DNA of 22,647 nt from JAZDRH01 sp047470865 (GTDB lineage: Bacteria; Pseudomonadota; Gammaproteobacteria; Pseudomonadales; Pseudomonadaceae). Of this stretch, positions 8,347 through 16,084 are shown piece after piece. The position numbers were made by a program, and so were the translations under genes. The notes under the pieces are model-generated. The model did not search any database. It saw only the letters and a program-made list of their open reading frames with translations, and was not told the DNA's origin. The stretch covers positions 1 to 22,647 of the forward strand of contig NZ_JAZDRH010000035.1 in the NCBI RefSeq assembly GCF_047470865.1. Direction: 5' to 3'. Every line of letters starts with the position of its first letter. The stretch's first letter is position 1.

Positions 8347-9486
8347 CTAAGCAGGCTGTTTTTTTGCAATAACACCTGCTACATAAGCTTCTTTTTCAAC
8401 ATCTCCACAGCTCCAACCACAAGCAGCTTCGGCATGGTTAATGCAATGTATTAAGGCTTGGCTAATCGCAATAAAGGGCTGCGCTTTGCAGTTAACATCT
8501 CCAAAATAGTTTTCTAAGCTATGTTCAACAGTATGTAAGGCCGAGCTATTAAATTTTTCTGTACTTTGTTGGCTCATGCTAATGTTTAATTTAGGAGGTT
8601 CTTTTAATTGAGCATATTCCACTACTTGTGTTGCTAAGGTGCTGGCTTCTTCTTGAGGTTTGAGTATTTCACTACGATAAACAGCGTAATCGGCTTCTTT
8701 TTGGATACACCAAGCAAAGGAGGTTTCTGCTCTTATTTTACCTGTTACAGGCTCAGGTAAACTAACGCCCGCCACTAACAGCATTTGGTTTGCTTGTTTT
8801 ATAGGTTGCTTTTTATAAAAATCAATAATTTGATCAAGTTCATCAATACTATTAATAAAATGAGGTTTATGCGTAGGCTTTAAGTTTTCGCTAGCAATAA
8901 TATCTAAAAACTGCTGATAAGTGGTTTGGTTGCCCAGCCAGAAAATAGTCAATATTTCTATTTGTTTATCTTTTACACTGTCTGCTTCTAAAAATTTAAA
9001 GGCTAATCCTTTGCTGAGCATTTCTTCGCGAGTGAGAATTTCATCCATTAAATATGGGCAGCGTAATATTGGGCTAGTTGTATTTATTGAATAAGCCGCA
9101 GCAGGCTCTGGTTTATTAATAAGTAAGTTTTTCCAAATAATTTGTTCTTTACCAGCAGAGCCTACAATAATGGCTTCTTTAACAGGTAAACAAGCTTGTT
9201 GGTACTGCCACCATTGCTGTTCGTATTCTTGCAATAATTCCTTTTGTTGTAGTTTAAATTGTTGAACCAATATTACGGTTAACAATGCCATTAAACAGAT
9301 TAAAAAAGGCAAAGCGACAGCCAATAACCAGAAAGACCAAGGTTTGCCATCAAAATAGTTTTGTGCCAAAAAAAACTTTAGTGCAAAGCCCGTTAAAGCA
9401 CTTGAACTGATAAATACCGTAAACCATTTTCTAAAACGAATAGGCTTAATGACAATATCATAAGAGAGTCGTGGGACAGTTTTCAT
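8347..9486 (-). CDS. Unrecognised protein with two TM segments, last gene of the Tle1/PAAR operon
   Basis: 379 residues, not assigned to a family. Visible features are a basic N-terminus, two hydrophobic helices (about residues 21-43 and 51-74) and a Gln/Glu-rich juxtamembrane helix (about 75-95). A soluble region of about 280 residues follows, placed in the cytoplasm by the positive-inside rule. Near the C-terminus is a helix with Cys/His residues followed by GWSCGDVEKEAYVAGVIA. Its ATG overlaps the PAAR stop codon (ATGA), so it is translationally coupled to the spike-tip protein and belongs to the effector operon. Options are an inner-membrane immunity factor, an effector-loading accessory (as the DUF2875 protein Tla3 does for Tle3 in P. 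aeruginosa), or a second effector. I see no catalytic motif that decides between them. Confidence 0.6.
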   Translation of the reverse strand: MKTVPRLSYDIVIKPIRFRKWFTVFISSSALTGFALKFFLAQNYFDGKPWSFWLLAVALPFLICLMALLTVILVQQFKLQQKELLQEYEQQWWQYQQACLPVKEAIIVGSAGKEQIIWKNLLINKPEPAAAYSINTTSPILRCPYLMDEILTREEMLSKGLAFKFLEADSVKDKQIEILTIFWLGNQTTYQQFLDIIASENLKPTHKPHFINSIDELDQIIDFYKKQPIKQANQMLLVAGVSLPEPVTGKIRAETSFAWCIQKEADYAVYRSEILKPQEEASTLATQVVEYAQLKEPPKLNISMSQQSTEKFNSSALHTVEHSLENYFGDVNCKAQPFIAISQALIHCINHAEAACGWSCGDVEKEAYVAGVIAKKQPA

Positions 9487-9740
9487 GGCGCTATTTGCAT
9501 GCTAGATAAAGAGCTAACCAGCCTACAACCGCAAGCACAACTATGCCCATCTAAAGCCACTGCTTGCCCTTCAATCATAAAACGAGAGCACCCCTCAATA
9601 ATAGTTGTTTGCCCATGTTTATTACACACCGCTGTATCATTGACACGGGCAATCGGCTTACCAAAAGCATTGCCCTTGCCTGTTAGCACTTTTCCGCCAT
9701 GTGGGGTGAGTTGGTCATCTACACGAATAAGGTTTTTCAT
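9483..9740 (-). CDS. PAAR-domain spike tip protein
   Basis: PAAR proteins cap the VgrG trimer and form the sharp tip of the T6SS spike, often with an effector attached. At 85 residues this is a bare PAAR domain with no toxin extension. It has the family pattern HGGKVLTG, GKPIARVNDTAVCNKHG, then an ALDGHSCACG segment, with Cys and His residues able to bind the single metal ion. Its start overlaps the lipase gene stop and its stop overlaps the next gene's start (ATGA at both junctions). The location directly after the lipase suggests it caps the spike that carries this effector. Confidence 0.93.
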   Translation of the reverse strand: MKNLIRVDDQLTPHGGKVLTGKGNAFGKPIARVNDTAVCNKHGQTTIIEGCSRFMIEGQAVALDGHSCACGCRLVSSLSSMQIAP

Positions 9741-12292
9741 GGCATACGGCCTACTATCACGTCAATTACTGGCTTGGGAATGCCTAGAATTTTTCCAACA
9801 TCCTTTACCACATTTTTACTAAAATCTTTGCGTGATTGTTTAGCAACTTTCCCAGCTAATGTTGTTAATGAAGTACCGTGTTGGTAGAGAGCTGCTAAGC
9901 TTTTAATCGCATCTGGAAAGGTTGAGTAATTTTGGGGCGGGTCGGTACGTATTAGGTTTATAAATTGATGCAATGCGGTCATGCGTGAAAACATTTGAGC
10001 CACAATACTTAATTTGCCACGTTTAATTGCATAAAGTAGTGCACCTACTAATCCAAATAGGCCAAATAAACGGCCCATATAAGATAAAAAGTCAAGGTTT
10101 TTATTTTCATCACTGCCAAAATAAATCATTCGATAATGAAAATACCCCGCCCAAGGCTCACGGCCTTTTAACTGATCATGCATAAACCACGCACGTGAGT
10201 CATGTATCTGGTCATCAAATAATCGGCAAAGCTCTGCAACTTCAGGATCTGTTGTGATTGTGCCTTTTTCATAATCAGCAAACAGCTTCATCACTCTGCT
10301 ATTTGAATCAACCTTGTCAATGCTGCCTTGTGCATCCTTTTTCATTTGCTCAAGTTCTTTTTTTTCATCATCTGAGTTAATCAGATAAAACACTTCAGCA
10401 GGCAGTAAGTAGTCAATCAAATTGCTGTACACCGCATCAGGATTTTGTGGTCGAGGAGTCCCATGATAATCTGCTGCAAACTCAATAGCCGCTTCATTAA
10501 GTTGGGTTGCATGCATTAAACGTTCAGCGGGTGCTGGGGCTGAAATAACAGGAATAAATTGTTCTTCTGTTTTTGCCTCGCGGTGTATTTTTTTCTCGCT
10601 TCGGGCAGTCTTTATGTTGCTGTCGGTAGCTTTAGCGCGTGTTTCAAAATCAGTTGAGTCTTCGTCTTTAATGTCTTTAATAAATAATTCATTCTTTAGG
10701 CTCATTTTGGCATAGCGGCTAATACGCCACGCGGTCATCCATGCCATTTGTTGTTGCACTAATTGGTCAATAGAGACAGGAGCTTGCAATGGGCTATATA
10801 AATTAGTAGCAGCAGGTGCCGCAACCAGAGGCGCATTGCCAGCTGGGTTTGTGAACGTATGACGATGCCATAAATTAAAACGGTTGACGGTTTCAGTAGC
10901 AAGCCTAAAGCGAGAACTTACATCAGCCTGTGGCATTTCAAAAAATAGCGTAGGTTTAATGTTTATTGGTTTAGTTTTGGGATTTTCTACTGTAAGTGGT
11001 GCTCCATGCGCAAACGCCAGAGAATAAAGGTCATGCAGAGCAATTTGGGATAATACATCAACTTCACCTAATCTAGCCTTGCCTTGATCTCCCGGTGAAT
11101 AACCACCACCAACATCCGAATGCACCCCAGGATAAAGCACTTCAAACACATTGCTATTGTAGGTTTTGCTGTTAAAAGCAATAGCTAGGTTAGGGTTTTC
11201 TTCAAGCTCTTTCTGGCACAGTTCACAGGGGTTTTGTTCGGGGTTACGCACGCTGTCAACTGGGAAGGAGTTACGCTGCTCAGTGGCGGCCACAAAATGG
11301 TAGAGCGACTTAATCAAATTAGGGTAGTGCCGCGCGCAAGGTGGTGTTTGTGTTCCATTTGCCCACGCCATATGCCCTTGAAAGACGGGCGCTGTATGCC
11401 CAATGCCAACGGTAGCCACGGTATCGACTACACCGACAAACTCAATACTAATAGGCACACCAAATAGCGTTGGTTCTTGGCGTATGGCTAATGGAGCATC
11501 CGTATCATAGTCTAGTAATTCCGCAATCCAATGCAAAAAAGTACGGGCTTCTGCCGCACCACGTGAAAAACCATAAACAAATAATTTAATCGCTAGTGGC
11601 TTAGGCTTTGTGCTTGCATCAGTTAGTTGTTGGCGTAACTTATAATCAGTATCCAGCTTTTTAAAGAAGGCACGTCGCCGTGCTGTCCCCTTTGTAATAG
11701 GCCATAACAAAGGCGGAGAAACTTCTTTAACATACTTACGTTTTTGGTACAGGTCTAATTTAGGTAAGTCTAATGAGATAAAGATATTTTCTACTAAAGA
11801 CACTAACGCCCAGCCAAGTCGATTACCACCGCCTTTGGCGAACGCTAGCCCCATACCTGAATATTCATATTCCTCAATTTCTGCAAAGGTAGAACCTACC
11901 CCTTGACAATAGGTTTTAAAATACTCTCTTAGTTTTGGTTCTACTTGATTTTTATTTTTATCTAACACATCGTCATAGCAAGCTTCAAACAGTTTAGCAA
12001 TATTGGTCATATGTCCTGATAGGGTTCTAATAGGTGTTGGCGGGCCTATAATAGCCCCCATAGAACCTTGGGTATCAATACGCTTGTTGTTATTTGTTCC
12101 ATCAAAAAAGAAACTCATATGCAAGGTTTTACAGCAATGGTCATCAGGGTTGGGGCTGTGTTGGTGCGAGTGCCTATTTTTAGCGAGCTGTTTTTCATAC
12201 TCACGCTTGTTGTAGTTTTCTGTAATTTGGTCAACAGATAAGCCAAGCCTACCGTCTGTTGGAAATAAGGGGGGAATCCATGCATTAGCCAT
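9737..12292 (-). CDS. tle1: Tle1-type T6SS lipase effector (DUF2235 alpha/beta hydrolase)
   Basis: Probable antibacterial phospholipase delivered into the target periplasm; characterised Tle1 enzymes have phospholipase A activity. It has 851 residues. The DUF2235 domain spans about 55-400: HMSFFFDGTNNN (58-69), nucleophile elbow GFSRGAA with Ser243, a FVGVVDTVA strand with Asp290, and GVHSDVGGGY with His391. These complete a Ser-Asp-His triad as in the family. The C-terminal half is unlike the hydrolase core and includes a glycine-rich hydrophobic segment (about 739-756) that may insert in membrane. No N-terminal signal peptide is seen, as expected for a T6SS cargo. The N-terminus has a His/Asp-rich stretch and paired Cys (about 41-54). 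It starts 2 bp after the upstream lipoprotein gene and overlaps PAAR. Tle1 is the best subclass guess; activity class cannot be read from sequence. Confidence 0.88.
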   Translation of the reverse strand: MANAWIPPLFPTDGRLGLSVDQITENYNKREYEKQLAKNRHSHQHSPNPDDHCCKTLHMSFFFDGTNNNKRIDTQGSMGAIIGPPTPIRTLSGHMTNIAKLFEACYDDVLDKNKNQVEPKLREYFKTYCQGVGSTFAEIEEYEYSGMGLAFAKGGGNRLGWALVSLVENIFISLDLPKLDLYQKRKYVKEVSPPLLWPITKGTARRRAFFKKLDTDYKLRQQLTDASTKPKPLAIKLFVYGFSRGAAEARTFLHWIAELLDYDTDAPLAIRQEPTLFGVPISIEFVGVVDTVATVGIGHTAPVFQGHMAWANGTQTPPCARHYPNLIKSLYHFVAATEQRNSFPVDSVRNPEQNPCELCQKELEENPNLAIAFNSKTYNSNVFEVLYPGVHSDVGGGYSPGDQGKARLGEVDVLSQIALHDLYSLAFAHGAPLTVENPKTKPINIKPTLFFEMPQADVSSRFRLATETVNRFNLWHRHTFTNPAGNAPLVAAPAATNLYSPLQAPVSIDQLVQQQMAWMTAWRISRYAKMSLKNELFIKDIKDEDSTDFETRAKATDSNIKTARSEKKIHREAKTEEQFIPVISAPAPAERLMHATQLNEAAIEFAADYHGTPRPQNPDAVYSNLIDYLLPAEVFYLINSDDEKKELEQMKKDAQGSIDKVDSNSRVMKLFADYEKGTITTDPEVAELCRLFDDQIHDSRAWFMHDQLKGREPWAGYFHYRMIYFGSDENKNLDFLSYMGRLFGLFGLVGALLYAIKRGKLSIVAQMFSRMTALHQFINLIRTDPPQNYSTFPDAIKSLAALYQHGTSLTTLAGKVAKQSRKDFSKNVVKDVGKILGIPKPVIDVIVGRMP

Positions 12293-12294
12293 AA

Positions 12295-12858
12295 TTACAT
12301 TCCTTTAGGGATAGTAGGGCGGCACTCAGGTGGCTCTTCTTGTTTTCGTTGTGGAACACTAATAGGGTAGTTTTTTTCCGTAGGATAAATACAAGAGGTA
12401 GTTACTTTAGCTTGACCACAGGTGAGCAAGTGCACTGTTAACTTACAAAAGTCATGGTAGTAATCATATTCAGGAACAGGAATGCTGATGCTGTGATGCA
12501 AGGTACGGGCTTTTACGCGTTCTCTGTAAACTTCAAGGTCTTTGTATTGTGAAGGGGATATTACTATCGGAGGACGACGCCTATCTTTTCCATAAATGGT
12601 ATCCCACTCAATGGTTACCTTAAAATCAGGCCGCCAGACTTTAGGCATCATAATCCCGCCTGTAGGAGAGAGGGAGATAGAGACGGGACTGCCATTAACA
12701 GTTAAACCCCCGACTTCATTGGTTGTAGCATTACTAGCTGCAACTGGCACGCCAATCCATACTTCGCCATTTCTCTTTACACCATCAGAGGTGGCTAAAC
12801 AGCCACTGAGGTTGCTCAGTAATAGCAGCACTAAAGTAGATTTTATAATAACTTCCAT
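12295..12858 (-). CDS. Periplasmic lipoprotein, probable immunity protein to the Tle1 lipase (DUF3304-like)
   Basis: 187 residues with a signal peptide and lipobox (NLSGC; lipidated Cys about residue 20). The mature part has VNGSPVSISLSP, a GG turn, then MPKVWRPDFKVTIEWD. This resembles the VNG...CC.LP..WRPG..V.V.W pattern I associate with DUF3304 lipoproteins found next to DUF2235 lipases, but the paired cysteines of that pattern are missing. It sits between the DUF4123 adaptor and the lipase gene, 2 bp before the latter. A periplasm-facing lipoprotein fits immunity against a lipase acting from the periplasm (Tli role). The assignment rests on position and localisation and on a weak family resemblance; the inhibitory contact is not visible. 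Confidence 0.65.
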   Translation of the reverse strand: MEVIIKSTLVLLLLSNLSGCLATSDGVKRNGEVWIGVPVAASNATTNEVGGLTVNGSPVSISLSPTGGIMMPKVWRPDFKVTIEWDTIYGKDRRRPPIVISPSQYKDLEVYRERVKARTLHHSISIPVPEYDYYHDFCKLTVHLLTCGQAKVTTSCIYPTEKNYPISVPQRKQEEPPECRPTIPKGM

Positions 12859-12874
12859 GATATAGTTCTATAAG

Positions 12875-13654
12875 TTAAGTTGCTGGCTTTGCCTGTTTGG
12901 CTATATAGGCATCTAGTGGGCCATAATATTGCTCTTCAATTGCTTTTTTTGCATATACATAAAAACGTAAAAAGTTAGCTTCATTTGACTGGGTCTTATC
13001 AATGTATTGTGGAAACATTAAAACTCGCTCGGCGTCACTTATGCAATTTAGTAAATCGACCTGTTGATCATTAAATTCTAATGTTGAGTAAGATAGTTCT
13101 TCTACTTCTGGGTGATAAATACCTAGCTGATATTGAGGCTGTTGGTCTCTGTCTATCCAGCTCCAAGCATAACCTAAATTTAAAAATAAATTCTGTTGTT
13201 CAGTTGTGAGTATATCTTGAATTAAAAGTGGAAAAATGCGCGTATCGTAAAAGCGCAAAATAGCGGAATAGGTTTGCCATTTTGCTTCAACTAAAGATGT
13301 TAAGAAGGCTTGCAGCATATTAAATGGTAACGGAGAACACAATACTAAGAGTCTGGGCTCATATGCCAGCCATTCAATCAGTTTTTCTAACCAAAGCATT
13401 TGCTCAGGCTTGTCGAGTGAAAAGCGGATTAGCAAGGGTGCTTGCGCTTCATGCCCTTCTTCAGGAAGCCCTTTAAATAACGAGCTCCATTCTAGATTAG
13501 GGTCAATATGAGATAAAACAGGGTAGAGAGGTTCTTCTAAGCCAGCTTGATCAATAATTAAGTCAATATGCTCTAGGTAGCAGGTTTCACAAACCTGCTT
13601 TAATTTATCAAGCCAAGGTTTGGCTAAGAATTTTTTAGCTGGTAAATTACTCAC
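12875..13654 (-). CDS. DUF4123 T6SS effector adaptor/chaperone (Tap/TEC family)
   Basis: DUF4123 proteins bind a cognate effector and load it onto the C-terminal part of VgrG; they are not secreted. The 259-residue protein has the DUF4123 features in its N-terminal 170 residues: an early YLIIDQAG-like strand (LIIDQAG), LYPVLSHIDP, a central PLLIRF strand, and the SAILRFYDTRIFPLLIQDI segment with the conserved F-Y-D near residue 136. The start codon lies inside the vgrG 3' end (8-bp overlap), so it is coupled to the spike gene it should act on. It is followed after 16 bp by the immunity and lipase genes, making the Tle1 lipase its likely client. Confidence 0.87.
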   Translation of the reverse strand: MSNLPAKKFLAKPWLDKLKQVCETCYLEHIDLIIDQAGLEEPLYPVLSHIDPNLEWSSLFKGLPEEGHEAQAPLLIRFSLDKPEQMLWLEKLIEWLAYEPRLLVLCSPLPFNMLQAFLTSLVEAKWQTYSAILRFYDTRIFPLLIQDILTTEQQNLFLNLGYAWSWIDRDQQPQYQLGIYHPEVEELSYSTLEFNDQQVDLLNCISDAERVLMFPQYIDKTQSNEANFLRFYVYAKKAIEEQYYGPLDAYIAKQAKPAT

Positions 13655-15995
13655 GAAGTGTTAACCCCGCTGTATTTTGTTGGGCTTTTAATAAACATTC
13701 TTTACAGACCGATTGCGGTAAGTCTGGCAGTGGAAAGCTCTGTCCCATAGGTGTATCCCAGGTATGCTGTCCTCGAATGCTGATTTTTGTGGGGCTATGT
13801 ATTTCAATTTCACCTGTTGGGGTAATACGGATATAGCCACCTCCGCAGGCAAGAGTAATGCCTTTTTTGGCGGTAACTTGAATATGCCCTTGGGTGGATT
13901 GAATGGTTACATCTTTCAGTGCTGTATGGCGTATTTCGTCGGCGTGAGATTCGAGCTCCATAACACCTTTACCCGCCACTAAGCGCATGCCTTCTTGCTG
14001 GGCGAGAATAGAGACTTTTTGCTTTGCCGAAAGATGCATATTAGCTTGGCTAGCACTGTGCATGTCGCCTTGGCTTTGGTTGAAAAAACCGCCATTGGAG
14101 CGTTGCAGTAAGGTTTCGTTAGTAAATACGCCTATGCCCACAGGTGAGTGCAGCACAATAGCTGCTTGTTTAAGTTTTTTAGCATTTTCTGCAAAGGGTT
14201 TAAGTTTGCTGTCATCAGGGCTTGGACTGTGATGTTGGCTGGTAATATCACGCCAGTAGTCAAGTTGATTGACAGCACCATCAAGGTCGGCTTCAATTTC
14301 TGGCATGTTTAGTACATCGCCAAGAGCGGCCGACTGTAAGTCGGTGCTCAGGTACAAGCCTTTCCCTGCGCGTAAAGCTCCCCAGCTATCTGTTCTAAGT
14401 TCGAAGCCTTCACCGCGTTTCTCGCGACTTTGGTTGACTAAGTGACCTAGGTTAAGTTGTGTTTTTCCACCATATTCAGTGCTGAGCTTTATATGCTCTT
14501 GGTTACGTTTATCCTCCATGCGTAACTTATTATTAGTTGGAGTACGTATAACATTGCGTGTGTTGTTACGTGAGTCAACATGGTCAGGATGACGAGAATC
14601 ATGGAAGGCATAGGCAATGTAGGGACGATCAGGGTCTCCTTCATGGAAAGCTATAGCTACCTCTGTACCTTTGAGGAGTGGGAAATGAATGCCGTAGGTA
14701 TCACCTGCATAACTTTTAGCTAAGCGAACAGGCATACTGCTATAGCCTTCTGGTTTTTCGTCAATATCTGCGTCAAAGCGAACCCAATATAAACCTTGCT
14801 CATTTTGGTGAGCGTAAAGGTACTGATCAGGAATATTTGCAATGCGAGCAGTGAGAGTACCGCTAATAATAGGTCTAGGTTTAAGTTGTGGGCGCCAGCA
14901 AATTGTTTCATTGTAAGCTGTCGCTGTAAAGTTAACTAATAATGCATCTGTACGGCTAATAGTAAATATAAGCTCAGTAATGAGGATGGGGTTAGTTAAT
15001 ATGTCAGGTAATGTATTGGAGCCCTTGCTTTCAGTGATGGTTAAGGTTTGGGCGGTTCGCAATGTATGATCAGTGCTTTTACCATAAATTAATGTTTGCT
15101 CTGCTAAGAGACGCTCATGATCTAATTGTGCCCAAAAATTAGCTGATTCTGTAGCGGCATTTATTGGCTTGCCTGCAGTCAGGTGTCTAGCTTGATAATT
15201 ATACACGCGGCCATAGTTGGTTTCATGGCTATTACCCTTGGTCACATCTGTTATTTCTGAACTCAATAACTCATGTGCTTGCCTATAGTTATAGTCTTTT
15301 ACAAAGAGTGAATGCTCACTGACAGATTGCTGGTAAGACAAGCCCCAAATGCTAGCAACCGTGTTGTCATTCATACCAGAGGGGCTATTTAAGGCTAACT
15401 TTTTACCAAACTCAAAGCAGGCCTGGGTATCACCAAAGGTAATAATTTCTGTTTGTGTTTTTTCATTTAAGATAAAACTATAAAAAATGCCTAGTTCTGA
15501 TAATAAACGCTCTATAAAATCTTTATCACTTTCTTGATATTGATTGATCTGTGCTCGCTGAGGGTATTTGCGTTTAAGGTCAAAATTATACTCCCAATCT
15601 TCGAAACCATGCTCACTGAGTATTTGTTGAATAACCTCAGGAACGCTTTTATTTAAAAAAAAGCGATGACTGTATTTTTGGAGTGAGAGCAAAGCAAATT
15701 TAGGCTCAATAATGACACTGTACTCAGCCTCATCAGCAGAAGAGTTTAAACGTTTGAATTCAGTAACAATACCTGGGCACACTTTATCAGGCTTTTCTTG
15801 CTGTCTTGAGGCTGAAAATATTAGAGAAGCAGGTTTTTTAAGAAATGCATTTGGAGGGAGATTTAATGAGCAATGGTTAAAAATAACCTTGTACTGATAA
15901 GTTTGACTGATAGCTTCTTTACCGATAACTTCTTTGACTTCAAAGTTGCTAAAATCTTGATTCCCAAAACTAATTTGGGCTTTATTTAAACTCAT
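13647..15995 (-). CDS. vgrG: VgrG (TssI) spike protein with DUF2345 extension
   Basis: Trimeric spike protein combining gp27- and gp5-like domains, ejected with Hcp and effector. It has 782 residues. The gp27-like base covers about residues 1-370 (includes the KYSHRFFLNKSVPEVIQQIL and DFIERLLSELGIFYSFI signatures). The OB fold follows (QGLYWVRFDADID, then GIHFPLLKGTEVAIAFHEGDPDRPYI, to about 465), then the GEGFELRTDSWGALRAGKGL linker, and a DUF2345 beta-region from about 600 to 740. The C-terminus ends with a C-KECLLKA stretch seen in VgrGs linked to DUF4123 adaptors. No toxin domain is fused, so the cargo is likely non-covalent. The start at 15995 has AAGGA 8 nt upstream on the minus strand (around 16004-16008). 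It heads the minus-strand effector operon. Confidence 0.95.
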   Translation of the reverse strand: MSLNKAQISFGNQDFSNFEVKEVIGKEAISQTYQYKVIFNHCSLNLPPNAFLKKPASLIFSASRQQEKPDKVCPGIVTEFKRLNSSADEAEYSVIIEPKFALLSLQKYSHRFFLNKSVPEVIQQILSEHGFEDWEYNFDLKRKYPQRAQINQYQESDKDFIERLLSELGIFYSFILNEKTQTEIITFGDTQACFEFGKKLALNSPSGMNDNTVASIWGLSYQQSVSEHSLFVKDYNYRQAHELLSSEITDVTKGNSHETNYGRVYNYQARHLTAGKPINAATESANFWAQLDHERLLAEQTLIYGKSTDHTLRTAQTLTITESKGSNTLPDILTNPILITELIFTISRTDALLVNFTATAYNETICWRPQLKPRPIISGTLTARIANIPDQYLYAHQNEQGLYWVRFDADIDEKPEGYSSMPVRLAKSYAGDTYGIHFPLLKGTEVAIAFHEGDPDRPYIAYAFHDSRHPDHVDSRNNTRNVIRTPTNNKLRMEDKRNQEHIKLSTEYGGKTQLNLGHLVNQSREKRGEGFELRTDSWGALRAGKGLYLSTDLQSAALGDVLNMPEIEADLDGAVNQLDYWRDITSQHHSPSPDDSKLKPFAENAKKLKQAAIVLHSPVGIGVFTNETLLQRSNGGFFNQSQGDMHSASQANMHLSAKQKVSILAQQEGMRLVAGKGVMELESHADEIRHTALKDVTIQSTQGHIQVTAKKGITLACGGGYIRITPTGEIEIHSPTKISIRGQHTWDTPMGQSFPLPDLPQSVCKECLLKAQQNTAGLTLRE

Positions 15996-16084
15996 TGATT
16001 AAGTCCTTTTAAGAAAATAAATTAATACTAGCACTAGTAGTTATAGGTTTTAAATATATTAAAAGTAATATATTTAAAGGTGTA
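15996..16084 (-). promoter_or_regulatory. AT-rich leader upstream of vgrG with two palindromes
   Basis: This 89-bp gap separates the upstream lipoprotein gene from vgrG. It contains the vgrG ribosome site (AAGGA on the minus strand), a 6-bp palindrome TACTAG-CA-CTAGTA (16026-16039), and a perfect AT-only inverted repeat (separate entry). A promoter for the effector operon probably lies here because the lipoprotein and vgrG are not tightly spaced, but I cannot pick convincing -35/-10 boxes in such AT-rich sequence. Confidence 0.45.
16049..16078. repeat. Perfect 13-bp all-AT inverted repeat, 4-nt loop
   Basis: The left arm TTTAAATATATTA (16049-16061) and right arm TAATATATTTAAA (16066-16078) are exact reverse complements around AAAG. 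The repeat lies 6 bp past the lipoprotein stop and about 54 bp before the vgrG start on the minus strand. There is no T-tract after GC-rich pairs, so it is not a classical terminator. It could be a protein-binding site or an RNA hairpin in the transcript. Confidence 0.85.

Noticed and set aside
8350..8380. AGCAGG...CCTGCT inverted repeat at the convergent junction as a terminator
   Set aside because: The arms are only 6 bp with a 19-nt loop, lie inside the minus-strand coding region, and lack a proper T-tract after the stem.
9483..9740. PAAR protein as a specialised toxin-bearing PAAR
   Set aside because: At 85 residues there is no extension beyond the PAAR fold; the toxin is the separate lipase.
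9499..9822. 107-residue open frame on the + strand over the PAAR gene
   Set aside because: It is antisense to the well-supported PAAR and lipase genes, has no ribosome site or domain, and is explained as a shadow frame.
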